The notes under the pieces were generated by a model. It was given only the letters and a program-made list of their open reading frames with translations, ran no database searches and was not told the origin of the DNA. A stretch of DNA of 64,000 nucleotides, taken from the NCBI RefSeq assembly GCF_009189165.1, contig NZ_CP045118.1, positions 2,604,001 through 2,668,000 on the forward strand. Reading direction: 5' to 3'. A program made the translations under genes and the position numbers. This document shows positions 39,501 through 47,001 of this stretch, piece by piece. Numbering within the stretch: position 1 is the first letter of the stretch; each line of letters begins with the position of its first letter. This DNA is from Pseudomonas sp. SCB32. GTDB lineage: Bacteria > Pseudomonadota > Gammaproteobacteria > Pseudomonadales > Pseudomonadaceae.

Positions 39501-41898
39501 CCACGTTGCGATCACCGCCAACGTCGCGGTTGTCGCGGTCAACGATGCGCCCAGCATCAGCGCGCCCGGCAGCATCGCGGTCATCGAGGACACGCCGCAG
39601 TCGCTGAGCGGCATCTCCTTCGCCGATGCGGATGCCGGCAACCACAGTGTCAGCGTGCACTTCAGCGTTGCCAGCGGCACCCTGGGCGCCAGCGGCGGCG
39701 CGGGTGTCGCCGTGTCCGGCTCGGGCACCGGCAGCCTGACGCTGGTGGGCAGCATCGCCGACATCAACGCCTTCATCGCCGCCAACCGCCTTAGCTTCAC
39801 GGGCGCCGCCAATGCCAACGGCAATGTCACGCTCAGTATCGGCATCGACGACGGCGGCAACACCGGTACGGGCGGGACGCTGACCGACAGCGCCACTGTC
39901 ACCCTGGCCGTGAGCGCGGTGAACGACGCACCGGTGAACAGCGTACCGGGCACCCAGAGCCTGGATCAGGACGGCACGCTGGTATTCAACGCCGGCAATG
40001 GCAATCGCATCAGCATCAGCGATGTGGACGTCGGCAGCGGCAACCTGCAGGTGACCCTCACGGCCAGCCATGGCGTGCTCACCCTGGGCAACCTGGCGGG
40101 CCTGAGCTTCATCACCGGCGATGGCACGGCGGACGCCACCCTGATCTTCACCGGCAGCCTGGCGGACATCAACAACGCCCTGAACGGCCTGACCTTCAAG
40201 CCCACCAGCGGCTACAACGGCCCGGCCGGCCTGCAGATCAGCACCAGCGACCTGGGCAACAGCGGCAGCGGCGGTGCCCTGGTCGACAGCGACAGCATCG
40301 GCATCACCGTCGAACCGCTCAATCCGCTGGTCACCCACATCGGCGTCGGCAACCCGAACGGCAGCTACCACCTGGGCGACGTCATCACCGTCACCGTCAC
40401 CTTCGACCAGAATGTGATGGTCGATACCCGTGGCGGTGTGCCCACGCTGCTGCTGGCGACCGGGCTGGTCGATCGCGGGGCGGTCTACCTGTCCGGCTCG
40501 GGCAGCAAGACGCTGACCTTCCTCTACACCGTGCAGGCCGGTGACCTCAGCGCGGACCTGAACCAGCAGTCCAGCGGCGCTCTGGCGCTGAACGGCGGCA
40601 GCATCCGCAACGCCGGCAACCGGGACGCCATCCTGACCCTGCCGGCACCCGGCGGCGCGGACTCCATTGCCGCGCAGCACGACATCGTCGTCGATGGCGT
40701 CGAGCCGACTGTCAGCAGCGTCACGGTGCCGGCCAACGGGACCTATGTGGCGGGGCAGAACCTCGACTTCACCGTCAACCTCAGCGAAGCGGTGACCGTC
40801 GACACCCGTTCCGGTACGCCGCTGCTCGCGATCACCCTGGACGGTGGCCGTACGGTCTTTGCGCAGTACATCAGTGGCTCGGGAAGCTCCGCCCTGGTCT
40901 TCCGCTACACCGTCCAGCCTGGCGACAACGATGCCGATGGCATTCAGGTGGCCGGCCTGTCGGCCAATGGCGGACGCCTGAGCGATGCCGCCGGCAACGC
41001 GCTGGATCCGAGCCTGCACCAGGTCGGCGACAGCCATGCGGTGCTGGTCGATACCCGTGCGCCCAGCGCTACCAGCGTGGTGCGTCTCGACGCGTCGCCG
41101 ACCAGCGCCAAGTCAGTGGACTTCCTGGTGAGCTTCGACGAGGACGTACGCGGCGTGGACAGCGCCGACTTCTCCGTGACCACCAGCAACTCGGCCAAGG
41201 GCAGCGTGCTCGCGGTGACCCAGGTGGACGCCAGAACCTGGCGTGTCACCGTCGGCGACATCAGCGGCCAGGGCAGCCTGGGCCTGACGGTGAACGCCGG
41301 CGGGATCAGCGATGCGGCCGGCAACCTGCTGGCGCAGGCCGTAAGCGGCGACCGCTATGTCATTGGCTCCAACTCCGATGGCGACCCGCAGTTCCGCATC
41401 ACCACACCCTCGGTGTCGCCGCTGCCGTCGCCGACACCGCTGCAGCCGAAGGTGCCGGTGCTGGTGGCACCGCCCACCGTTTCGCCGGTGCTGCCGCCCT
41501 CGCTGTTCGAACCGCCGAGCCTGGGTGGCATGCCGCCGCTGGGCAGCATCTTCAGTCGCAACGGCGCACCCGCGCAGAGTTTCCTGGCCCAGGTGTTCGG
41601 CAACGCCGGCTTTGGTGACGGAAGCGCCCGAGGCTTCCTCGGCTTTGGCGGCGGCGACGCCGGGGTGTTCGGCAACAGCACGCTGTCGGGCCTGTTCAAC
41701 CGCGATGGCTTCGACGACAGCACGCCGTTGAAGGTCTTCGAGCGTCGCAGCGCTGACATCGACCAGGGGCTGCGCGGCATCTTCGGCGCACCGACCCTGG
41801 CCCAGCAACTGCAGCAGATCCAGGAAACAGAACAACAACCGATGCGCGACCTGGCCTGGGCGCTAGGGCAGATTGCCCAGGACCGCGAAGCATCCTGA
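30538..41898 (+). CDS. Giant DUF4347 repeat protein (about 3,786 residues), putative exported adhesin
   Basis: The ATG at 30538 is preferred (ribosome site agggacag); a GTG at 30511 is also in frame. No Sec signal. Residues 34-45 carry an LEPR-type motif (SALEPRMMFDGA) common at the front of such giants. DUF4347 spans about 129-290 with HIISHG (H185) and LYGCD (C228). Then come a glycine-loop beta-helix (31435-32520), seven autotransporter-associated strand repeats (about 33280-35190, of the form GLTKAGSGTLTLSGSN), three Ig-like repeats of about 100 residues (36085-37000), a second beta-helix (37345-38590), cadherin-like repeats (38590-40330), Ig-like modules and a Pro-rich tail (from about 41400). 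C228 is the only cysteine I found. No autotransporter barrel, RTX array or LPXTG is present. Secretion by the surrounding adaptors, protease and TolC protein is inferred. Confidence 0.93.
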   Translation: MGWGKSKRAGAGKQEQSPKSALSGRPPLSQPLISALEPRMMFDGAVAATVATDVASSTPTADASHAATGADNSHAAGNNDNTQGTSSNSASHAQGSADNTQAPAADSRQAAQDISKAGPVADSHGGVRKEVVFVDTRVPDYQTLLKDISPDAEVVLLSTDKDGVQQIADALAGRHDIDAIHIISHGDSGVLLLGNGPLFEGNLARYSTQLHDIGQALTADGDILLYGCDVGAGTAGRDFLSQLAGITDADIAASTDATGGSAKGGNWDLEIATGAIAASHALDLARLDSYDHLLVTTSVSSLTALKAAIATGNGDGVDDLITITGDITFTSAADTISINVTDGHTMQIVGGGHSLDGANQAGVLKVATSGAGSKVLIDNIVIKNGLIVGKGANESASATDSLGAGIYNSGVLTITNSTITGNKASGGGGGGGDVGVAYAGGGGGGGGFGTTSGGTGGASTGAFVPATSPSGITGGNGAGANASFGGRGGGVSGGQGGSYSGGINSFGYTVGGTGGTASNGSASIGGGGGGAGASAAGGIGGAAVGGIYNTSTGILTITGSTITNNLGAGGGGGGGVSAYQTGYAHTGNGGTGGAGVGALWNAGGNVRMDAATASTLSIGNAGAGGTGGNAVNGGSNGATGNSKSTIETTGGGTTDTTFVPNATPTLGNLNGDSVAWAGVGNSVVLDVGTNAAVGDAEFGALNGGLGNWSGASLAVQRQGTAVSSDTFGFLLAGASFTVNGANLQSGGATFASFTNVGGVLTINFNSSATTATTALVRDVVQHITYRSDTPAGDANVSVALSDGNTAVTANVVVTSDTIYVTNTSDVGTINPSDGVGLREAIAIAAADSTGTQTIVFSSALSGQTITLGSGLNLGESLVFNADSSTGLTISGSTITLGNGTTLTFSNAFGTVGIASTLAGSGSLNKAGAGTLVLSSASNEASMSGGMTVSGGTLQISDDNYLSSGTLTLDGGRLTNNATGFTIDNAIVLGAGGGTINVGGGAGATSLVLSGIISGTGTLTKNGQAILELSGNNTYSGLTDVQSGTLILSHANALGTTAGSTNVTSGATVRIAGALTVAESFTIAGTGTTVSSVNYGALHLVSGSSALSGTVTFNSDADISAASGSTLTLSGALSGSSNLNKTDAGTLVLSNTANEAGMSGGMTVSAGTLSIGADDNLSSGTLTLAGGTLAASGSTTVDNAVTLTAASTISAAGNLALSGVLSGSAALTKSGAGTLTLSGSNTLSGAVYLSAGGLTLSGGSAIGDGSAVTVTSGTTLTLASAETIGSLAGLGSVVLNAQLTTGGDNTNTTYSGVISGASGLTKAGSGTMTLTGNNLFTGAVSVSAGGLTLNRVGGALSDSASVTVASGATLTISADEAIDSLFGAGTVALGGQSLMVGVNGASSNFSGSITGSGALVQDGTGTLTLSGANSSQGWATRVYDGTLAIANAGNIGTGAIELNGGTLSISNDMTLANTITLSGAGGTLSVAAGKAVGLSASNTGTGGLTKAGSGTLTLSGSNNYLGTTTVSAGTLSVTGSTASATTVASGATLAGSGTLGGNVTVQGGGTLSPGIGGVNNGVGTLTLNGNLQMNAGSTLALDINGTTAGTGYDQLLVNGAVDVTGATLAATHGYVPDSGDSYNVIVNDGADAVTGSFSGLGEGAVLTAGGDGTPLTVSYLGGTGNDITLTAPINAAPVLGNLGGDSVTFTQGSGSILLDGGSDATLTDSDSPDFNGGSLHVSIVANGVSTEDVLGIRNQGTGAGQIGVSGANVTYQGTVIGSVAGGTGGSDLVVSFNANATAAAVQALLRNLSYDNSNASNAIGQSARTVRVTVNDGDSSSTSHADVTVAVIETVPPTATIVVADTSLLAGESSTVTITFSEAVTGLDLGDFTVSHGTLSNLSTLDNITWTATLTPSANFQGGSSHISLNNAGYTDQAGNAGVGTTDSNNYAIDTLRPSATIVMNHSALAVGETATVTITFNRAVTGLDMTDFTVQNGTLGNLSTSDNIVWTATFTPAANIEAGSNVITLANSGVADAVGNVGVGSTSSSNYSIDTLRPTATIVVTNTSLAVGGTSTVTITFSEAVLGLTTADFTVAHGTLSNLSSSNGGITWTATLTPTAGIVSATNLITLDNTGVFDGAGNTGAGTTSSNSYVVDTEAPVNGVPGGQITNTVTPLVFSSANGNAITVSDGGQLTVVVSVAGGALNANAGGTAVITGNGSGSVTLSGTAAEVNAALDGLTYTPDGAGARNISLQSTDSVGNSDTDLVAVTVNNSTLVVTSDLDTGADQSTGASFAADQADGNGLSIREALFWARGGDTITFDLNGALAGSQGGTIILNGAQLDINYSNLKIDGDLNHDGVADVTISGNHASRVMAVGVSVTGVEITGLTLTQGVTGGGGGGLYVSSGSSLTLRDSVISNNTDTGGGGGGLYATASTVTVINSTISGNTSNTFGGGIRVVSNNGALNLINSTVSGNTTTGTGAHGGGLQFGGSNPLVIINSTFSGNAALGASSFGGGIRITSGTAFLYNVTVVGNAATSTGGGINASGSETFVNVVAAGNTSGAGASAAVGGSPLATGGSADDVDGTVETATNSFFGSNVSIGVATGVLNNQGTAGLLLGNLANNGGTVLTHKPQAGSALLHAGSSAALPADTFDLDGDGNTSEALPIDAIGNVRAAGSAVDIGAVQANAAPVLGGLTGGGSYTEGGAAIVIDTAVSVSDADLDALNGGVGDYSGASLLVVRQAGANASDLFGFLAGNGITRVGNTLVKNGQVIASFDTSIAGQLTLTFTHANGQTPTSADVNHILRQLTYANASDDPVASVTLNWTFADDQGATSQGSSLVNLVAVNDAPVVSATGGNPTYTENGSAVDLFSGVSLDTVEAGQSIIGLTFTVSGLTDGASEILRIDGTDIALVHGANGLTSGSGIAYSVSVVGGTASITLTHAGLSAASAQGVIDAMSYRNSSEAPGTGTRSVSLVSVRDSGGTANGGVDTTHVAITANVAVVAVNDAPSISAPGSIAVIEDTPQSLSGISFADADAGNHSVSVHFSVASGTLGASGGAGVAVSGSGTGSLTLVGSIADINAFIAANRLSFTGAANANGNVTLSIGIDDGGNTGTGGTLTDSATVTLAVSAVNDAPVNSVPGTQSLDQDGTLVFNAGNGNRISISDVDVGSGNLQVTLTASHGVLTLGNLAGLSFITGDGTADATLIFTGSLADINNALNGLTFKPTSGYNGPAGLQISTSDLGNSGSGGALVDSDSIGITVEPLNPLVTHIGVGNPNGSYHLGDVITVTVTFDQNVMVDTRGGVPTLLLATGLVDRGAVYLSGSGSKTLTFLYTVQAGDLSADLNQQSSGALALNGGSIRNAGNRDAILTLPAPGGADSIAAQHDIVVDGVEPTVSSVTVPANGTYVAGQNLDFTVNLSEAVTVDTRSGTPLLAITLDGGRTVFAQYISGSGSSALVFRYTVQPGDNDADGIQVAGLSANGGRLSDAAGNALDPSLHQVGDSHAVLVDTRAPSATSVVRLDASPTSAKSVDFLVSFDEDVRGVDSADFSVTTSNSAKGSVLAVTQVDARTWRVTVGDISGQGSLGLTVNAGGISDAAGNLLAQAVSGDRYVIGSNSDGDPQFRITTPSVSPLPSPTPLQPKVPVLVAPPTVSPVLPPSLFEPPSLGGMPPLGSIFSRNGAPAQSFLAQVFGNAGFGDGSARGFLGFGGGDAGVFGNSTLSGLFNRDGFDDSTPLKVFERRSADIDQGLRGIFGAPTLAQQLQQIQETEQQPMRDLAWALGQIAQDREAS
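31810..32480 (+). repeat. Glycine-rich low-complexity tracts within the giant gene
   Basis: Runs of GGN codons encode stretches of six to eight glycines at about 31812-31835, 31857-31880, 32107-32133 and 32236-32262. They alternate with short beta-helix turns such as ILTITGSTITNN. They read as loops of a right-handed helix. Tandem GGT/GGC/GGG units may change length by slippage in multiples of three. Confidence 0.75.
36085..37000 (+). repeat. Three tandem ~300-bp Ig-like repeats within the giant gene
   Basis: Units begin near 36090, 36391 and 36691. Each encodes about 100 residues with TVTITFSEAVTGLDLGDFTV-type and LSNLSTLDNITWTATLTP-type segments and ends in an NYxID or SYVVD strand. They are close copies, fitting recent duplication of a surface-protein spacer module. 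Confidence 0.85.
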
Positions 41899-41962
41899 TG
41901 ACCATTGCACAGCACGTCGCACACAGAGCTACAAAAAGCCGTAACCAGGGGGACGGCCAGGG

Positions 41963-43450
41963 ATGAAGAGACAGATGACCTTACTGGGCGTCAGCCTGCT
42001 GGCGCTCGCCGTCAGCGGCTGCGCCGTTACCACGCAGCCGATCGACCGCAGCGTCAGCGAGCAGCGCGCCCGCAATGACCTCAAGGCGATGTTCAAGGAC
42101 CAGGAGCCCCTCAGCGGCCCGCTGACCCTGCACGACGCCATGGCCCGTGCGGTGAAGTACAACCTGGAGTCGCGCCTGAAGGTCATGGAGGAGGCGCTGT
42201 CGCGTCGCCAGCTCGACCTCGCCACCTTCGACATGCTGCCGCGCATGGCGCTGGAGGCCGGCTACGTCGGCCGCAACAACGTCAGTGCGTCGAGCAGCCA
42301 GAGCGTGCAGACCGGCACCCAGTCCCTGGAACCGTCCACCTCCCAGGATCGCGACCGTAACGTCGCCGACCTGACCATGGTGTGGAACGTCCTCGACTTC
42401 GGCGTCAGCTATGTCAGCGCCAAGCAGCAGGCCGACCAGCGCCTGATCGTCCAGGAGCGCCGGCGCAAGGTGGTGCAGACGATCATCCAGGACGTTCGCT
42501 CGGCCTACTGGCGGGCGATCGCCGCGCAGCGTCTGCTGGGCCAGATCGACAGCCTGATGGCGCGCGTCGACGGCGCCCGCAAGGACAGCCAGCAGATGAG
42601 CCAGCAGCGCATCGGCGACCCGGTGCAGGCGCTGAACTACCAGCGCGCGCTGATCGAGGCCAGCCGCCAGCTGGAGGAGCAGCGCCGCGCGCTGTCCCTG
42701 GCCAAGACCGAGCTGGCGACCCTGATCAACCTGCCGATGGGCACTGAACTCACCCTGGCGGTGCCCGAGGGCTACGACGTTCCCGAGCTCAAGGCCGACT
42801 TCGACTCGCTCGAACAGCAGGCGCTGGCCAGCCGTCCGGAGCTGCGCGAGCAGGACTACCAGGCGCGCATCAGCGCCGCCGAAACCAAGAAAGCCATGCT
42901 GCGCATGTTGCCGGGCCTGGAGTTCTCCGCGGGCGGGCATTACGACAGTAACTCGTTCCTGGTGAACGATCGCTGGGCCGACTATGGCGTGAAGGTCACC
43001 TGGAACCTGTTCAACGTGCTCTCCGCGCCGGCGGCCATCGACGTGGCCAAGGCCGGCGAAGACGTCACCGCGGCACGCCGTCAGGCGATGTCCATGGCGG
43101 TGCTGGCGCAGCTGTACGTGGCCAACGCCAACTACAGCGAAGCGCGCCGCCAGTTCCTCACCACCCAGGAGCTGGCCAGCCTGGACAACCAGATCGTCGG
43201 CCAGCTGCGCAATCGCCAGCAGGCGCAGGGCATCGGTGAGCTGGAGCTGATCCAGGGCGAGCTCAACGCCCTGCAGGCCGACCTGCGCCGGGACCTGGCC
43301 TACGCCGAATTGCGCAACAGCTATGGGCAGATCTTTGCCTCGGCCGGCATCGATCCGCTGCCCGGCGGCTTGGCCGATACCCAGCTCAAGACCCTGGCCA
43401 ATGGCTTGGCCGAGCGCGAGCGCCAGCTCGACGGTGGCCAGCTGAAGTAA
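41963..43450 (+). CDS. TolC-family outer-membrane lipoprotein, channel of the giant-protein cluster
   Basis: A 495-residue outer-membrane factor with a lipoprotein signal (LLALAVSGC, cysteine near residue 20). The OEP body begins LTLHDAMARAVKYNLESRLK. A second repeat ends with a segment about QGIGELELIQGELNALQADL. It begins 64 bp after the giant gene and is the last gene of the cluster. It should complete a trans-envelope conduit with the adaptors at 21897-26088. A strong hairpin follows. Confidence 0.92.
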   Translation: MKRQMTLLGVSLLALAVSGCAVTTQPIDRSVSEQRARNDLKAMFKDQEPLSGPLTLHDAMARAVKYNLESRLKVMEEALSRRQLDLATFDMLPRMALEAGYVGRNNVSASSSQSVQTGTQSLEPSTSQDRDRNVADLTMVWNVLDFGVSYVSAKQQADQRLIVQERRRKVVQTIIQDVRSAYWRAIAAQRLLGQIDSLMARVDGARKDSQQMSQQRIGDPVQALNYQRALIEASRQLEEQRRALSLAKTELATLINLPMGTELTLAVPEGYDVPELKADFDSLEQQALASRPELREQDYQARISAAETKKAMLRMLPGLEFSAGGHYDSNSFLVNDRWADYGVKVTWNLFNVLSAPAAIDVAKAGEDVTAARRQAMSMAVLAQLYVANANYSEARRQFLTTQELASLDNQIVGQLRNRQQAQGIGELELIQGELNALQADLRRDLAYAELRNSYGQIFASAGIDPLPGGLADTQLKTLANGLAERERQLDGGQLK

Positions 43451-43467
43451 TAACGGGCGGCAAGAGC

Positions 43468-43520
43468 AGGGGCGGGAGCGGGGGAACGCTGCGGTATTTC
43501 CCCGTCCGCCCCTTGTTGTT
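43468..43520 (+). terminator. Terminator of the export cluster
   Basis: AGGGGCGG...CGGGGGAA and TTCCCCG...CCGCCCCT form a long imperfect stem with a ten-base loop, followed by TTGTTGTT. It lies 18 bp after the TolC-family stop. Confidence 0.65.
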
Positions 43521-43577
43521 CCCGGGTTGGCTTGGGAATAGGATGACCCCCCGACCTGCCCATCACCCCGATCCCCG

Positions 43578-44597
43578 ATGAACCCAAGCCAGCCTGTGCC
43601 CGATGAGGACTCGCTCGAGCACGTGCTCAAGCCCGACCTGCGAGTCGCCATCGTCCTCATCGATCAGTTCACCCTGACGCCGGTGGCGGGTTTCGTCGAC
43701 GCGCTGCGCTTCGCCGCCGACCGCTCCTTCGAGAGCCGGCAGATTCTCTGCCAATGGGAATGGCTGAGCGTGACGGGCGAGCCGGTCAGCGCGAGCTGCG
43801 GCCTGCCGATTGCGCCGACCAAGCGCCTGGACCCGGATGCGGAGTACGACTACGTGGTGCTCGCCGGGGGCCTGCTGTCCGGGGTGATGAACCCGGCGCC
43901 GGAGCTGCTCGACTACATTCGCCGCCTGCACGCGCGCAAGGTGCCGCTGGTGGCGCTGTGCGCTTCCTATTTCACCCTGGGCCTGGCCGGTATTCTCGAG
44001 GGCCGTCGCTGTGCGGTGCACTTCACCGTGCAGGAGCAGTTCGCCGCGCTGTTTCCACAGACCCAGGCGGTGGTCGACAAGAGCTACATCGAGGACAGCG
44101 GCGTGTTCAGCTGTCCCGGCGGCTCCGCCTTCGAGCTGGCGGCGGAGATCATCGGCCGTCACTGTGGCAAGCGCCGCGCGCAGAAGAGCCTGGAGTACCT
44201 GCTGGTGGCCGATGAGGACGTCCGGCGCGGCACCGACAACAGCGTGGCGCATGTCTACCAGGACCCGCTGGTGCACCGCGCGCTCGACTACATGCGCGCG
44301 CACCTCGACAGCCACTGCACGATCCGGGAGCTGGCACAGCAGCTGGGCAGCAACGAGCGTCAGTTGAACCGTGCCTTCCTGGCCAATGCCGGCCAGCCGC
44401 CCGCGCAGTTCTGGCGCAAGCTGCGCTTGCAGGAGGCGCGCAAGCTGCTCAGCGACACCAGCCTGCACGTGACGCAGATCGCCTACGCCACGGGTTTCTC
44501 CGACGCCTCGCACTTCATCCAGCAGTTCCGCAAGAGCTACGGCGAGACGCCGCACCTGTTCCGCAAGCTGCGGCACAACGCCGAACGTCTGCAATGA
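43578..44597 (+). CDS. GlxA-family transcriptional regulator (DJ-1/PfpI plus AraC HTH)
   Basis: A 339-residue regulator. Residues about 20-190 form a DJ-1/PfpI-like sensing domain (VAIVLIDQFTLTPVAGFVDA, then DYVVLAGG and LVALCASYFTLG). Residues about 235-330 carry the AraC DNA-binding pair (TIRELAQQLGSNERQLNRAF, then HVTQIAYATGFSDASHFIQQ). GlxA-type regulators in Pseudomonas often control catabolism of quaternary amines and amino acids. The genes that follow (MFS carrier, dehydrogenase, RidA, FAD oxidase) are the likely targets, by position. Confidence 0.9.
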   Translation: MNPSQPVPDEDSLEHVLKPDLRVAIVLIDQFTLTPVAGFVDALRFAADRSFESRQILCQWEWLSVTGEPVSASCGLPIAPTKRLDPDAEYDYVVLAGGLLSGVMNPAPELLDYIRRLHARKVPLVALCASYFTLGLAGILEGRRCAVHFTVQEQFAALFPQTQAVVDKSYIEDSGVFSCPGGSAFELAAEIIGRHCGKRRAQKSLEYLLVADEDVRRGTDNSVAHVYQDPLVHRALDYMRAHLDSHCTIRELAQQLGSNERQLNRAFLANAGQPPAQFWRKLRLQEARKLLSDTSLHVTQIAYATGFSDASHFIQQFRKSYGETPHLFRKLRHNAERLQ

Positions 44598-44646
44598 AAA
44601 CGCCAACGGCCCGCCAGTGCAGTGCGCTGGCGGGCCGTTGGCGTTA
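44598..44646. terminator. Strong bidirectional terminator
   Basis: AACGCCAACGGCCCGCCAG and its complement form a 19-bp perfect stem with a short loop between the convergent regulator and MFS genes. A-rich and T-rich flanks are short. Confidence 0.85.
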
Positions 44647-44651
44647 GTGGA

Positions 44652-45953
44652 TCAGCCGACGTAGCGTGGGTTGGTTTCCGGTGCCCAGCGCTGGCAGACC
44701 ACCGCACCGATGACCAGTGCGGTGACGCAGATACCGATCGCCGCCGAGGCGCCGAAACGCTCCATCACCACCGGCAGGATGAAGGTGCAGGAGGCTGCGC
44801 CGATCCGGCTGGCGGCCACCGAGATGCCGACGCCCGAGGCGCGCAGTTCGGTGGGGAACAGCTCCGAGGTGTAGGCGAACTCCAGCACCCCGGAGGCCGC
44901 CATGACGAAGGCGAACACCGCGAACACGCCCACCACGTACAGCCCCGGCATGCCGCTCCAGATCGCCAGGACGAACAGCGCGACGGCGTTGATGCTGAAG
45001 GTGCCGATGAGGAAGGTCCGGCGGGTGAGCAGGTTGATCAGCAACAGGCCGACCACCGACCCTGCGAGCAGGAAGATGTTGTAGATCAGCCCGCCGGTGT
45101 AGCTGTCTTCGATCTTCAGGGCCTCGAGAATCCTCGGGATGAAGGTGCTCATGGCGAAGTAGGGGATCACCTGGCAGGTGTAGAAGACCATGCCGACCAG
45201 GGTGCGGCGGCGGTGTTCCGGGCTGAACAGCTGGCCCCAGGAAGCCTTGGCCTTGCCCCCTTCCTCCGCTGGCAGGTCAGTGCCACCCAGGCGCTCGATG
45301 ACCCGCCGGGCTTCTCCGTGGCGGCCCTGCTTCATCAGCCAGAGCGGCGACTCCGGCGTGCCCTGGCGCACCAGCAGCACCAGCAGGGACGGCACCGCGC
45401 TGCTGGCCAGAATCCAGCGCCAGGCGTCATCGCCCCAGGACTGCATCAGGTAGCCGACGATGTAGGAGAGGGTGAAACCGAGCGTCCAGGACACCGCCAT
45501 CAACGCCAGCAGCGGGCCACGGAAACGCCGGGGCACCAGCTCCGCCACCAGCGAGACGCCGACCACGAAGTCCGAGCCCAGGGCGAAGCCGAGCAGCAGG
45601 CGCAGGATCAGCAGCTGCTGGGCGTCCTGGACGAAGAACTGGGCGATGGAGGCGCCGAAGAACAGCGCCATGTTCCAGCGGTAGATGTGCTTGCGCCCGT
45701 AGCGGTCGGCCAGCGGGCCGGTCAGCAGGCTGCCGAGGAACAGGCCGATTAGGGCCGCTCCGCCGAGCAGGCCGAGCCACAGGGCATCCAGTCCCAGCGG
45801 GGTGGTCGCCAGGCTGATGGCGATGCCGATGATGCCCAGCACGTAACCATCGCAGAACTGGCCACCGACGCCACCCACCGCGGCCTGGATGTGCAGCGGC
45901 CGGATGGGGGAGTGCAGGTCGGCAGGGGAATTCGATATATCGATGCTTTGCAT
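44652..45953 (-). CDS. MFS transporter, metabolite:H+ symporter type
   Basis: A 433-residue twelve-helix carrier with the family A-motif GPLADRYGRKHIYRW between TM2 and TM3. A sugar-porter-like segment follows TM4-5 (ELVPRRFRGPLLALMA), and a central loop carries PESPLWLMKQGR. This fits the aromatic-acid/sugar symporter families. It leads a leftward set with the hydroxyacid dehydrogenase and RidA upstream. Substrate probably an organic or amino acid handled by those enzymes. Confidence 0.87.
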   Translation of the reverse strand: MQSIDISNSPADLHSPIRPLHIQAAVGGVGGQFCDGYVLGIIGIAISLATTPLGLDALWLGLLGGAALIGLFLGSLLTGPLADRYGRKHIYRWNMALFFGASIAQFFVQDAQQLLILRLLLGFALGSDFVVGVSLVAELVPRRFRGPLLALMAVSWTLGFTLSYIVGYLMQSWGDDAWRWILASSAVPSLLVLLVRQGTPESPLWLMKQGRHGEARRVIERLGGTDLPAEEGGKAKASWGQLFSPEHRRRTLVGMVFYTCQVIPYFAMSTFIPRILEALKIEDSYTGGLIYNIFLLAGSVVGLLLINLLTRRTFLIGTFSINAVALFVLAIWSGMPGLYVVGVFAVFAFVMAASGVLEFAYTSELFPTELRASGVGISVAASRIGAASCTFILPVVMERFGASAAIGICVTALVIGAVVCQRWAPETNPRYVG

Positions 45954-45995
45954 GGCTTACCTCTTGTTGTTCTTGTGAGGGTAAGGAAAAGGGAG

Positions 45996-46940
45996 TCAGG
46001 GCTTCTGGGCGACGAACGCCGCGACGTTCTCCAGCGCGGAATCCATCAGGCCTTGCATGGCTTCGGCGCTGCTCCAGGCCACGTGGGGGTTGAGGACCAG
46101 GTTGTGGGTTGCGGCCAGGTGCAGCAGCGGCTCATCGAGGGTGAGCGGCTCGTTGGTCACGACGTCGAGCGCGGCGCCGGCGATCTCGCCATCCTGCAGT
46201 GCGCGGATCAGCTCCGGTTCGTTGATCACCGCACCCCGCGCGGTGTTGATCAGCACGGCATCCTTCTTCATCCACTGAAATTGCTGGCGGCCCAGCAGGC
46301 CACGGGTCTGCGGGGTCAGCGGGCAGTTGAGCGAGACGACGTCGCTGCGGGTGAGCAACGCTTGCAAGGGCAGGTAGCGTTCGCCCTGGTAGTGGCCGTC
46401 GCGGTCGTGGAAATACACCTCCATCTCCAGGCGCGAGGCGAGGTCGGCCAGGCGCTGTGCGATGGGGCCGTGGCCGATGATGCCCAGCACCTTGCCGCGC
46501 AGGTCGCGGATGGGGTAGTCGAAGTAGGTAGGGTTCAGCGGCTGGCCGCGCTGGCGCTCGTCCATCAGCAGGCGATGGTAGCGGCCGACGTTGCGCAACA
46601 GCTCGAAGATCATCGCGAGTGCGTGCTCGGCCACCGCGTGGGTGCCGTAGCCGGGGACGTTGGTGACATGAATGCCGCGCTGGCGGCAGTACTCCAGGTC
46701 CACCACGTCGGTGCCGGTCATGGCCAGGGAGATCATGCGCAGCGCAGGCAGTTGCTCCAGTTGCGCCACCGAGATCGGCACGCCGCCGGTGATGGCCACG
46801 GTGGCGGTGGATAGGCGCGCCACCATATCCTCGGGCGCGGTGTAGTCATGGCAGCTCCAGCGATGCGGGAAGGGCAGTTCCCTGATTTTCACGCTCGCGG
46901 GGAAAGCGTCACGGTCGAGGAAAACGACGTCGTGCAGCAC
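45996..46940 (-). CDS. D-2-hydroxyacid dehydrogenase family protein
   Basis: About 314 residues. The NAD-binding region has GIIGHGPIAQRLADLASRLE and a downstream acidic residue. Catalytic landmarks are NTARGAVINEPELI (Arg), a Glu in DEPLLHLAATHNLVLNPHVA, and a catalytic His in HVAWSS. A GTG two codons earlier (46946) is in frame, but GGAGG lies five bases before the GTG at 46940. It reduces 2-keto acids or oxidises D-2-hydroxy acids. It could act on keto acids released by the amine oxidase and RidA nearby. Confidence 0.88.
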   Translation of the reverse strand: MLHDVVFLDRDAFPASVKIRELPFPHRWSCHDYTAPEDMVARLSTATVAITGGVPISVAQLEQLPALRMISLAMTGTDVVDLEYCRQRGIHVTNVPGYGTHAVAEHALAMIFELLRNVGRYHRLLMDERQRGQPLNPTYFDYPIRDLRGKVLGIIGHGPIAQRLADLASRLEMEVYFHDRDGHYQGERYLPLQALLTRSDVVSLNCPLTPQTRGLLGRQQFQWMKKDAVLINTARGAVINEPELIRALQDGEIAGAALDVVTNEPLTLDEPLLHLAATHNLVLNPHVAWSSAEAMQGLMDSALENVAAFVAQKP

Positions 46941-47001
46941 AGGCACCTCCAGGTGGGGTTGTTCTTCTAATTAGGGGCAGAGCTGTTAGCGGAGAGAACG
47001 G

